Below, one piece after another: positions 19,765-28,851 of a stretch of 41,823 nucleotides of DNA. The stretch is taken from positions 1 through 41,823 of the forward strand of contig CAMVMQ010000003.1 of the NCBI GenBank assembly GCA_947168625.1, written 5' to 3'. The notes beneath the pieces were generated by a model that made no database searches, had not been told where the DNA came from, and worked only from the letters and a program-made list of their open reading frames with translations. Numbering within the stretch: position 1 is the first letter of the stretch; every line of letters starts with the position of its first letter. A program made the translations under genes and the position numbers. The stretch comes from an uncultured Caryophanales bacterium (GTDB taxonomy: Bacteria > Bacillota_I > Bacilli_A > RF39 > UBA660).

Positions 19765-19842
19765 AAAAATCAGCAAACAAATGGTTAAAAGTAATTGAAT
19801 AATATATCTTGTTATGATATTATTGAAATAGGAGTGTTAATA

Positions 19843-21009
19843 ATGACAGAGTTTGATAGAGAATATTTAAAATTAGTAAAAAAAATATTAGAAGAAGGAA
19901 TAGAGGTAGAGAATAGAACTGGTATTAATACAATCAAAATACCGGAGTATTCTTTTAAATTCGATTTAAGAAAAGAGGACCCGATACTAACTACAAAACA
20001 ATTTTATGCTAGGCAGGCTATTACAGAAATGCTTTGGATTTGGCAAATGGCTTCGAATGATGTTAGAGAACTTCATAAAAGAAATGTCCACATATGGGAT
20101 GAGTGGATGATAGATGAAGATGGTATTTATCGAATATATGAACCAGATACCAAAGAATATGACCCAAATAAAGTAGTTGAAGTAGAGGATCCATTAAGTG
20201 TTCCTATATCTGATCCTTTTGGTTTAAAACACAAATTTAAATCAAAACTAGATGAAAATGGAAATATCATGAAAGCTAAAAGTAAAAAAGAAGGTAAGAA
20301 CATAAAGAGTGCTAAATATTTTGGTAAAGAATATGCCAATACCATTGGTACTGCATATGGTTACATTGTTAATAGATATAAACATACTGAAAACTTAATT
20401 GAATCAATTAAAAATTATCCAACAACAGATAGAAGAAAAGTAAAAAGTTTATGGCAAGATGAATTTTTAAGAACTGCTGTCTTACCTTCATGCGTATGGA
20501 GTACTGAATGGAATGTCACAGGAAAAGAACTTAGTTTAATGGTACACCAGAGAAGCTGTGATGTACCATTAGGACTACCTTTTAACGTTACGCAGTATGC
20601 TTGTCTTTTAAAAATGATAGCACAAGTAACAGGACTGATACCTACAACTATATCATATTCCATAAATGATCCACATATATATGTTAATCAAATTGATGGA
20701 ATGAGAGAGCAGTTAAGAAGAGAAAATAAGTTTGATGAATTATCGAAAATAGATTTGAGTGAACTTCTTTCTTTAAAAAGAGAATATGAAAGTAAATTAT
20801 TAAATCTTGAGAAAGAATCATTAGAATACAAAAAATTAGACAGTGATATTAGAATTATAGATATGATAATAAATCCAGCAAAACCAAAATTATGGATTAA
20901 TCCCGATATTGATGATTTCTTTAAATTTGACAATTCTAAAGATTTAAAAGATGTAAAAATAGAAAATTATAAACATATGGGCAAACTGTCTATGGATGTT
21001 GCTCAGTAA
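19843..21009 (+). CDS. thyA: Thymidylate synthase ThyA (long form with insertions)
   Basis: LPSCVWSTEW catalytic region, HQRSCDVPLGLPFNVTQYA, DPHIYVNQIDGMREQL. ATG 19843 has upstream AGGAG. Confidence 0.9.
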   Translation: MTEFDREYLKLVKKILEEGIEVENRTGINTIKIPEYSFKFDLRKEDPILTTKQFYARQAITEMLWIWQMASNDVRELHKRNVHIWDEWMIDEDGIYRIYEPDTKEYDPNKVVEVEDPLSVPISDPFGLKHKFKSKLDENGNIMKAKSKKEGKNIKSAKYFGKEYANTIGTAYGYIVNRYKHTENLIESIKNYPTTDRRKVKSLWQDEFLRTAVLPSCVWSTEWNVTGKELSLMVHQRSCDVPLGLPFNVTQYACLLKMIAQVTGLIPTTISYSINDPHIYVNQIDGMREQLRRENKFDELSKIDLSELLSLKREYESKLLNLEKESLEYKKLDSDIRIIDMIINPAKPKLWINPDIDDFFKFDNSKDLKDVKIENYKHMGKLSMDVAQ

Positions 21010-21019
21010 GGAGAAAATT

Positions 21020-21514
21020 ATGGATAATATTAGTTTAATAGCCGCTATTGGAAAGAATAATGAATTAGGATTAGATAATCATTTACTATGGCATATACCA
21101 GAGGATTTAGCCTTCTATAAAAAAATGACTTATGGTAAAAATGTAATTGTCGGAAGAAATACTTTATTTAGTATGCCAGCTAAAGCTTTTGATGGAAGAG
21201 TAGCATACGTTCTTTCTCCAGATAAATTAGATGTTAATTTTGACGTTAATTCTTTTGATTGCATAGAAAATTTACTTAAGTATATTGAAAATAGTAATGA
21301 TGAATTTATGGTAATTGGAGGAGCATCAATCTATAAACAATTTCTTCCTTATGTAAAAACTATGTATCTTACAGAAGTTAATGATTATTTTGATGCTGAT
21401 ACATTTTTTCCAGATTTTGATGTTAATGACTATGATGTTACCTTAATGGGAGAATATCAAGAGGGTAATTTAAATTATGTCCGAAATAAATACGTTAGAA
21501 AGAGAGATAAATAA
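21020..21514 (+). CDS. folA: Dihydrofolate reductase
   Basis: ISLIAAIGKNNELGLDNHLLWHIPEDL, VGRNT, VIGGASIYKQFLPYV. ATG 21020 after AAGGAG. Confidence 0.93.
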   Translation: MDNISLIAAIGKNNELGLDNHLLWHIPEDLAFYKKMTYGKNVIVGRNTLFSMPAKAFDGRVAYVLSPDKLDVNFDVNSFDCIENLLKYIENSNDEFMVIGGASIYKQFLPYVKTMYLTEVNDYFDADTFFPDFDVNDYDVTLMGEYQEGNLNYVRNKYVRKRDK

Positions 21515-22188
21515 TGGGAAAATTAATCGTTATAGAAGGTTCTTGTGATTCAGTAGGAAAAAGTACACAGTATAAGTTGCTGGTTGATTATTTAATTGGC
21601 AAAAAATATAATGTTATTCAACACCATTTTCCAAGCTATGGTACATATCAAGGAAGGGCAGTAGAAGAATATCTTAAAGGAAACTTCGGAAAAATAAGCG
21701 GACTTTCTCCATATTTTGTTAATAATTTGTATGCACAAGATAGAGCAATTACATGGGAAAATGGGCTAAAAGAAGAATATAAAAAAGGGGGCATTATTGT
21801 ATTAGATAGATATACCACTTCTTCATTAATATATCAGTCAACCTCAATCGATAATCAAAAAGAAAGAAATAGCTTTATTGATTATATTGATGATTATGAG
21901 TACAATAAACTTGGGTTACCAAGGCCTGATTTAGTAATCTTCTTGCATGTTCCTTTTGAATTGGCAAGAAACTTAAAGAAAAAAAGAAAACAAAATAGTG
22001 GAATTAAAGATGATATTCACGAAAAAGACTTAGAATTCATGAAAAAAGTATCTGATACATCAGTATATATTGCCAAGAAATACAATTGGAATTTTATCGA
22101 ATGTTCAAATGGAAAAGAAATGCTTAGTATTGAAGAAATACATCATAAAATTTGTGATTTAGTCACAAAAAAAATAGGTTCAAAATAG
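21514..22188 (+). CDS. tmk: Thymidylate kinase (variant P-loop subfamily)
   Basis: KLIVIEGSCDSVGKSTQ, LDRYTTSSLIYQS, RPDLVIFL; third gene of thyA-folA-tmk. Confidence 0.85.
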   Translation: MGKLIVIEGSCDSVGKSTQYKLLVDYLIGKKYNVIQHHFPSYGTYQGRAVEEYLKGNFGKISGLSPYFVNNLYAQDRAITWENGLKEEYKKGGIIVLDRYTTSSLIYQSTSIDNQKERNSFIDYIDDYEYNKLGLPRPDLVIFLHVPFELARNLKKKRKQNSGIKDDIHEKDLEFMKKVSDTSVYIAKKYNWNFIECSNGKEMLSIEEIHHKICDLVTKKIGSK

Positions 22189-22200
22189 AACCTATTTTTT
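22171..22200. terminator. Bidirectional terminator between tmk and the coat gene
   Basis: AAAATAGGTTC-aaaata-GAACCTATTTT. Confidence 0.8.
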
Positions 22201-22627
22201 ATAGACAATCTACATATGTATCATCTAAGCATCTAAGTACACAAACACAATTTAAATTAATAGTAAAGAATGAGTTAGTTGCTTCATATGGAAAAGTACT
22301 CGTTGTATCTGTATTTGGTGCTAGTACTCTACATGTTGCACAGCAATCATCTAATTTTTCTAAACGAAAGACAGTACTTGTTTCAGTAACAGCAGGATCC
22401 TTACTAATAGGCATGGCTAGAGGAGTATTACCTCCTTGGCAAGTATATAATACAATAGGTCTTGTATTATAATATAAACTACTATTCTGTCCTAAGAATC
22501 CACGGTCACATGTTTCTAAGCAGCAGTCACTTTGACAAACACTTTGTTGAAGTAAAAGAATAACCTTTAAGATTTCCGCTATACAATTTTCACATGAATT
22601 TTTGTCATTATTACACATATAATCCAC
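22199..22627 (-). CDS. CotY/CotZ-like cysteine-rich spore coat protein
   Basis: CENCIAEIL, CCATCRVL, FFTINLNCVCVLRCLDDTYVDCL resemble the CotY/Z family. Confidence 0.75.
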   Translation of the reverse strand: MDYMCNNDKNSCENCIAEILKVILLLQQSVCQSDCCLETCDRGFLGQNSSLYYNTRPIVLYTCQGGNTPLAMPISKDPAVTETSTVFRLEKLDDCCATCRVLAPNTDTTSTFPYEATNSFFTINLNCVCVLRCLDDTYVDCL

Positions 22628-22650
22628 CCCTTTTTTATATTCAATATAAC

Positions 22651-22679
22651 TTATGCATTTTTATAATAAAAATGCATAA
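22651..22679. repeat. Perfect 13-bp inverted repeat between divergent sporulation genes
   Basis: TTATGCATTTTTA-taa-TAAAAATGCATAA; no adjoining T run. Confidence 0.85.
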
Positions 22680-22738
22680 TGAATACCTAATATAGTTAAT
22701 TATTTCATAATGCTTTAAATAAGTTCATATATTGTATT

Positions 22739-22987
22739 ATGAAAAAGAATAAATTATTTCGTCTAATAGATGATTATGCAACTGAAAAGACTTTTAAAAT
22801 TAGTTATAAAATTAATAATCTAGATGTAGTAAATTACACTAAAATAATAGATTTTTCATCAACATTAATCTCCTTTTCATATAAAAACACATTATATTAT
22901 GTCGAAGGAGAAAATCTAGTTATATCAAAAATGATGGAAGATGAAATATTAATTACTGGTAATATTAAGAAAATCAGTTTTAAGTAA
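22739..22987 (+). CDS. yqfC: YabP/YqfC-family sporulation protein
   Basis: Size, position immediately upstream of yqfD, and a beta-rich short ORF. Confidence 0.65.
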   Translation: MKKNKLFRLIDDYATEKTFKISYKINNLDVVNYTKIIDFSSTLISFSYKNTLYYVEGENLVISKMMEDEILITGNIKKISFK

Positions 22988-23001
22988 AGGGTGATTTTTT
23001 T

Positions 23002-24183
23002 ATGAAAGAAAAACTTATGAAAGCCTTTTCAAGTAATATCTTAATAAGTATTAAAGGGAAAAATATTAATAATTTTATAAAGAGATTAATTAGTTATAAT
23101 ATTAATATATTGAATGTAAAAATGATTTCATATAAAGAAGCTGAATTAATAGTCAAATATCAAGATATAAATAAAATAAGAAAATATAAAAGTATATATG
23201 AAATTAACATAAAAAAATATTATGGATGGATTTATCTCCTAAAATTTATAAAGAAAAACATATATTTATTCTTCTTTCTAATAATTGCAATAATATTTCT
23301 TTCGATACTGTCTAATATTATCTTTAAAGTTGAAGTAATTCATTCTAACAAAAGCATAGTTAATCTAGTAAAAAAAGAGTTAGAAGAATATGGTATAAAA
23401 AAATATTCATTTATTAAAAGGTATGATGAAATACAGAAAATAGAGAAAAAGATTTTAGAAAATAATAAAGACAAACTAGAATGGATGGAAATTATACAAA
23501 ATGGAACAAAATATACCGTAAGACTAGAAGAGCGTCTTATTAACAAAAAGATAGATAATGAAAAAAAATATGACATTATATCATCAAAAAATGCAATTAT
23601 TAAAGAGATAATTGCCAATAAAGGAGAAAAAAATAAACTAATTAACTCTTATGTCAAAAAGGGAGATGTAATAATTTCATCATCGATTACACTTCCTAAT
23701 AGCGAAAAAACTCTTGTTGGAGCGGAAGGATATGTAATAGGTGAAGTTTGGTATAATGTTCATATAGAAATGCCTTATCATTATCATGAAGTACTATATA
23801 CAGGGAAAAAAAGAGATGTATTAGTATTTAGTCTGTTTAATAAAAAGATACCATTCTTTAACTTTCATGAATATAAGTCCTTTGATAGAGATGTTAAAAC
23901 TATTTTTAATAATATAATATCTCCAATCTCATTATATAAGGAGAACCAATATGAAACGATAGTTATAGATAAAATATATACCAAAGAAGAAGCAAAAAAA
24001 CTTGCCAAAGAAAAAGTTGAAAAAAAACTAAAAGAGAATAATAAGAATATTATCGATATTTCTAATATAATTATAAGAAGTGAATATAGTGATAAAAAGA
24101 AAATTTCATTAGATTTGTTCGTTTCATCAATTGAAAACATTACTCAGTACAAAGAGGTAATATCAACAGAAATATTAGAGTAA
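23002..24183 (+). CDS. yqfD: Sporulation protein YqfD
   Basis: N-terminal domain, TM (YLFFFLIIAIIFLSILSNIIF), then GTKYTVRLEER...GDVIISSS / VGAEGYVIGEVWY typical of YqfD. Confidence 0.85.
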   Translation: MKEKLMKAFSSNILISIKGKNINNFIKRLISYNINILNVKMISYKEAELIVKYQDINKIRKYKSIYEINIKKYYGWIYLLKFIKKNIYLFFFLIIAIIFLSILSNIIFKVEVIHSNKSIVNLVKKELEEYGIKKYSFIKRYDEIQKIEKKILENNKDKLEWMEIIQNGTKYTVRLEERLINKKIDNEKKYDIISSKNAIIKEIIANKGEKNKLINSYVKKGDVIISSSITLPNSEKTLVGAEGYVIGEVWYNVHIEMPYHYHEVLYTGKKRDVLVFSLFNKKIPFFNFHEYKSFDRDVKTIFNNIISPISLYKENQYETIVIDKIYTKEEAKKLAKEKVEKKLKENNKNIIDISNIIIRSEYSDKKKISLDLFVSSIENITQYKEVISTEILE

Positions 24184-24242
24184 CTTTACTTTTTAAGCAA
24201 TATAAGGTATAATACTTTTCACCTGAAAAAGGGGGGAAAGTT

Positions 24243-25004
24243 ATGTATCATAATATACTTAATATTATCAATAACTATGTTAATAATAATAAAAATCCAG
24301 ATAAAGAATTTATTTTAAGTATTATTGAAATATTTAATAAAGATTATTATAAAAGCAAGACATTAAAACATATAATAATGGATAATTATAAATATTTTAA
24401 TGCAAGATATTCACCACAATATAATATTATCTGTATTGATTCATCATTTTTTGACAAATATCCATGTATAACTAATGTAACAGAAACACTATTATCATTA
24501 TTTCATGAGTATGTTCATGTAATTCAATTTGAAAATTTAAAAAATAAAAAAGGTAATATTTGTGATAAACTTGTTAATTCATCATTTACCACATTTATAA
24601 AAAATAATAATGATGATTATTTACATGATCATATCCCAGTAGAAAGGCTTGCAAATTTATCATCTTTATCATGTTTAATAGACATTTTATCTCTTGATAA
24701 AGAAAGATATAATAACATTATTTTATATTATAAGCGAAGATTCTTTCAATACTTAATAGGAGGATATGAACTTAAAAATAATAAACGCTTATTTCCACTT
24801 GAAATATTATTCAGTAAGACAAATTTAGATAATTATATTCCATCGTTAATTAATAGTGCTAAAAAACTCTCTTTTCAAGAAAGATTATTATTTGGTTTTC
24901 CAATTACCGAAAAAGAGTTTGAAGTTGTTCGAAAAGAATATATAAATTGTGTTTATAATGAAGAAGAATATAAAAAAAGGATACTAAAAAGGAGAGAAAA
25001 ATAA
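24243..25004 (+). CDS. Hypothetical protein with HExxH motif
   Basis: LLSLFHEYVHVIQFENL; SD-like GGGGGGAAAG upstream. Confidence 0.6.
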   Translation: MYHNILNIINNYVNNNKNPDKEFILSIIEIFNKDYYKSKTLKHIIMDNYKYFNARYSPQYNIICIDSSFFDKYPCITNVTETLLSLFHEYVHVIQFENLKNKKGNICDKLVNSSFTTFIKNNNDDYLHDHIPVERLANLSSLSCLIDILSLDKERYNNIILYYKRRFFQYLIGGYELKNNKRLFPLEILFSKTNLDNYIPSLINSAKKLSFQERLLFGFPITEKEFEVVRKEYINCVYNEEEYKKRILKRREK

Positions 25005-25082
25005 CATTTTTTTTCTTTTTTTTTCTTATGGGTTTAATTTCTTATTCTTTTGTGGTACACTTAATAAGTGAGGTGTTTTTTA

Positions 25083-25520
25083 ATGAAAAGTAGTAGAACA
25101 TTAACAAGAGAAAAAGCAATGACTATCCTTTATCAAATCTTTTTATATAAAAAAAATAATATTAATTATGATACTACTAATGTTATCAACGATTTATTAG
25201 AGGATATATCTCTTGAAGAAAGAAAAAAAATTGACATAGATTTTTTAAAAGCAATAATTAATGGAGTTATTGATAATAATGATGATATAGATAAAAATAT
25301 TAATAACTATTTAGAAAATTGGAATTTAGAAAGATTGGGACTTACAGATCAAGCAATTCTTCGAATAGCAGTTTTCGAATTACTATATACAGATACACCT
25401 AATTTGGTATGTATTAATGAAGCAATTGAATTATCAAAGAAGTATTCTGATGAAAAGGTATCAAAGATGATTAATGGTGTTTTAGATAAAATTTATCATG
25501 AAAGGCTTGATAATGAATAA
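25083..25520 (+). CDS. nusB: Transcription antitermination factor NusB
   Basis: REKAMTILYQIFLY; LGLTDQAILRIAVFELLY; INEAIELSKKYS. Confidence 0.92.
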   Translation: MKSSRTLTREKAMTILYQIFLYKKNNINYDTTNVINDLLEDISLEERKKIDIDFLKAIINGVIDNNDDIDKNINNYLENWNLERLGLTDQAILRIAVFELLYTDTPNLVCINEAIELSKKYSDEKVSKMINGVLDKIYHERLDNE

Positions 25521-26790
25521 TAATTATATATCAGTAAGTGAAATAAATACGTATATTAAAGGCATTGTTAACGATGATTTAGTTCTTAAAAAAGTATATT
25601 TAAAGGGAGAAATATCAAATTTTAAAGCACATTCTCGAGGACACTTTTATTTTACATTAAAAGATGAAACAAGTAGAATTGCCGCTGTTATGTTTTCTTT
25701 TAATAATAAAAATTTAAAATTTGTTCCTTCTGATGGAATGAAAGTATTAGTAACAGGCAAAATTGATGTATATGAAGCAAGTGGCTCCTATCAAATATAT
25801 GTTGAAGATATGATTCCAGATGGTATTGGTGCATTATATGTAGCATTTGAAGAATTAAAAAAGAAATTATCTAACGAAGGCCTTTTTGATAAAGATAAAA
25901 AGAAAAAAATAAGAAGAGTTCCTAGAAGAGTAGGGGTAGTAACATCTCCCACAGGAGCTGCCATCAAAGATATAATAACAACAATAAAAAGAAGATTTCC
26001 TATTTGTGAAGTAGTACTATTTCCCGCATTAGTTCAAGGAGAAACTGCTTCAGTTGACATAGCAAAAAAAATAAAGCTAGCAGACTCTATGAAAGAAGAA
26101 TTAATGATAGATACATTAATAGTAGGTCGAGGTGGTGGTTCACTAGAAGATTTATGGCCATTCAATGAAGAAATAGTGGCTAGAGCTATTTATGAAGCAG
26201 AAATACCTATTATTAGTGCAGTAGGTCACGAAATAGACATAACTATATCAGATTATGTTGCAGATTTAAGAGCTCCAACACCAACAGCAGCTGGTGAACT
26301 TGCAGTTCCTGATATTAATACTATAATTACTTATTTAAATACTGCAAAATCAAGAAGCTTTCAAGCCTTAAATAATATAATTATCAACAATAAAAAGAAA
26401 TTGGATAATATCAAAAACAGTTATGTCCTATCAAAACCAATGAGTATGTATGAAATAATAGAACAAAAACTTGATACTATAATTGATAATATAAATAAAG
26501 CTATCAATAAAAGAATAGAGGATAATAAGGTTAAAGTATATACTCTAAGTAATAATTATGTACTAAATAATCCCAATCTTTTATATAAATACAAAAAACA
26601 ATCTCTAGATCATATTATATCTAAATTAGATGTATTAAATCCTCTTAATACATTATCGAGAGGATACGCTATTCTAAAAAAGGATAATAAAGTTATACCA
26701 AGTATTAAAACTATTAAGATAAATGATGAAATAAAAATTACTTTAAAAGATGGAGAATTTTCTAGTAAAGTAATAAAGGTAGGTGAATAA
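25513..26790 (+). CDS. xseA: Exodeoxyribonuclease VII large subunit
   Basis: SVSEINTYIK, VYLKGEISNFKAHSRGHFYFTLKD, VVTSPTGAAIKDI, GRGGGSLEDLWPFNEE. Confidence 0.95.
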   Translation: MNNNYISVSEINTYIKGIVNDDLVLKKVYLKGEISNFKAHSRGHFYFTLKDETSRIAAVMFSFNNKNLKFVPSDGMKVLVTGKIDVYEASGSYQIYVEDMIPDGIGALYVAFEELKKKLSNEGLFDKDKKKKIRRVPRRVGVVTSPTGAAIKDIITTIKRRFPICEVVLFPALVQGETASVDIAKKIKLADSMKEELMIDTLIVGRGGGSLEDLWPFNEEIVARAIYEAEIPIISAVGHEIDITISDYVADLRAPTPTAAGELAVPDINTIITYLNTAKSRSFQALNNIIINNKKKLDNIKNSYVLSKPMSMYEIIEQKLDTIIDNINKAINKRIEDNKVKVYTLSNNYVLNNPNLLYKYKKQSLDHIISKLDVLNPLNTLSRGYAILKKDNKVIPSIKTIKINDEIKITLKDGEFSSKVIKVGE

Positions 26791-26794
26791 TATA

Positions 26795-27025
26795 ATGGAA
26801 AAGAAAAAAGAAGAAATTAGTTTTGAAGATAAAATTAAGTTACTAGAAGAAATAGTAAAAGAATTAGAAAGTGGTGAAGTACCATTAGATGATGCCATAG
26901 ATAAATATACTGAAGCTATGAAATTAGCTAAAGAATGTTCAGACAAACTATCAGAAGTATCTGATAAAGTAAATAAGATTCTCTTAGACAATGGAAAATT
27001 AGAAGATTTTACTGTAGAAGAATAA
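26795..27025 (+). CDS. xseB: Exodeoxyribonuclease VII small subunit
   Basis: SFEDKIKLLEEIVKELESGEVPLDDAIDKYTEAMKL; adjacent to xseA. Confidence 0.93.
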   Translation: MEKKKEEISFEDKIKLLEEIVKELESGEVPLDDAIDKYTEAMKLAKECSDKLSEVSDKVNKILLDNGKLEDFTVEE

Positions 27026-27026
27026 A

Positions 27027-27060
27027 AATTAAAGAGCCAAATGAAGGCTCTTCTTTAATT
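27027..27060. terminator. Bidirectional terminator between xseB and spoIVB
   Basis: AAAGAGCC-aaatga-AGGCTCTT within a longer AATTAAAG/CTTTAATT arm. Confidence 0.75.
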
Positions 27061-28047
27061 TTCTGCTTCTTCTAACATTTTAGTTATAAAAGTACCATAT
27101 CCTTTAGTAGGGTCATCAACTACGACATGAGTCACAGCACCAATTATTTTATTATCTTGAATAATTGGACTACCACTCATTCCTTGAATTATGCCCCCCG
27201 TTTTATCAAGCAATTCCTTATCAATTATTTCAAATAAAATATTTTTAGACGATTTATTATTTAAATTAATTTTTAATATATTTATTTTATATTCTTCTAT
27301 TTTATCATCGTCTATAACTGTTAAAATAGAGGCTTCTCCTAATAAGATTTCTTCTGGTTTACTTACTTTATATAATTTTTTATTTGGTAAATCCTTCACA
27401 TAAGTACCAAATATACCAGTTTTAGTATTCTCAGAAATGTTTCCAAATACTTCATTACTATTATATTTAGCATTTTTTTCACCTGGAGAACCAATAGTAC
27501 TTTTAGTAACACCAATTACCGTAGAAGAATAGATAGTACCATCTTTAATTTCTAATTTTTGACCAGTATTTTTTTCTATTATTTCATGACCTAGTGCTCC
27601 AAACAACTTAGTCTCTGGATCGATAAAAGTAAGCGTTCCAACTCCTGAAATACTATCCTTAACATATAGACCAGTTTTATAAGTATTACTATTATCCTTC
27701 TTTAATGATAAATTAGTAGTATATTCTTTATTAGCTCTAATATATGTGATTTGAATATCATCCTTCGTGGGAAGATTCTCTATTATTTTAACCATTTCTT
27801 CAATACTGCTTACTTTTGTATCATTAATTTTAATTATTTTATCGCCATTTAACAGGCTGGCGTCACCAGCAGGATTTTCACCATTTACTTCATATGAACC
27901 AACTATTATTATTCCATCTGAATGAAGTAAAATACCAATATTTTCTCCACCAGCAAGAATATAATCAGAATAAGCTAGAATAGTACTGGGCATACTAAAT
28001 AGTAAAAGAAGTAGAATAAATTTGTTTTTAATTTTTTTTAAAAACAT
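27055..28047 (-). CDS. spoIVB: SpoIVB-type sporulation serine peptidase (S55)
   Basis: PDZ domain, FGALGHEI, GIIQGMSGSPIIQDNKIIGAVTHVVVDDPTKGYG. Confidence 0.9.
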   Translation of the reverse strand: MFLKKIKNKFILLLLLFSMPSTILAYSDYILAGGENIGILLHSDGIIIVGSYEVNGENPAGDASLLNGDKIIKINDTKVSSIEEMVKIIENLPTKDDIQITYIRANKEYTTNLSLKKDNSNTYKTGLYVKDSISGVGTLTFIDPETKLFGALGHEIIEKNTGQKLEIKDGTIYSSTVIGVTKSTIGSPGEKNAKYNSNEVFGNISENTKTGIFGTYVKDLPNKKLYKVSKPEEILLGEASILTVIDDDKIEEYKINILKINLNNKSSKNILFEIIDKELLDKTGGIIQGMSGSPIIQDNKIIGAVTHVVVDDPTKGYGTFITKMLEEAEN

Positions 28048-28197
28048 AACAGCATCTCCTTTTATATAGTTTTACAGACTACACTATTAGTCTATACTTT
28101 TTTAAAAAAAATATATAAGAGAAAAAATTCCAATTATTATTGACTTTTTTCACAAAATATTGTATGATATTACCCTTATGGAGAAAGAGGTGGGATA

Positions 28198-28533
28198 ATG
28201 AAAAAAAGTCAAATAATTGAGAAGCAAATCAGAGATGCCAAAAAAAATTTTAATTATTTCTTTATTCAAATAATTATTAAAATAATTAGAATATTTTTAA
28301 TGTTTACACTATTTCTTTTAATTAACCAAATCTTTGATATATTAATTATTAATATTATTACTCTAATCCTTACTTTATATACAGCCTTTTATATATACTA
28401 TATAATTAATTATTATGGCTATTATTTAAATGATATACAAAACACATTTATGAATGAAGATTTTTCTTATATAATTGATACAGAAGTTATAAAAAATGAA
28501 TTATTAAAAGGGGAAGTTAATTATGGAAAATAA
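28198..28533 (+). CDS. Hypothetical two-TM membrane protein
   Basis: ORF with hydrophobic segments; SD AGAGGTGG upstream. Confidence 0.6.
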   Translation: MKKSQIIEKQIRDAKKNFNYFFIQIIIKIIRIFLMFTLFLLINQIFDILIINIITLILTLYTAFYIYYIINYYGYYLNDIQNTFMNEDFSYIIDTEVIKNELLKGEVNYGK

Positions 28534-28816
28534 TATTTATTTTGGTACAATTTTTCATCGCCGCAAATTTAAAAACAATTATAAAGAAAAAGTAATTTTA
28601 TATACAGAAAATAATATTAATTATTTAGATTTAGATCATATTAGATGGTACGATACTGATATCTCTAAAAAAGATTACGTAATAAAAAATTCATTATATC
28701 AAACAAAATTAGAAGACAATCGAAATGATTATAGATACATAATTAATAAAATTATATCCGAAGATATAAAAAATAAAGAAAAAAGAAAAAAAAGAATACT
28801 ATTGAAAAGAAAATAA
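28523..28816 (+). CDS. Hypothetical protein
   Basis: 97-aa ORF overlapping the upstream gene, SD AGGGGAAG. Confidence 0.6.
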   Translation: MENNIYFGTIFHRRKFKNNYKEKVILYTENNINYLDLDHIRWYDTDISKKDYVIKNSLYQTKLEDNRNDYRYIINKIISEDIKNKEKRKKRILLKRK

Positions 28817-28851
28817 AGATATTTTAAGCATATATTTTTATAGGTGATAAT

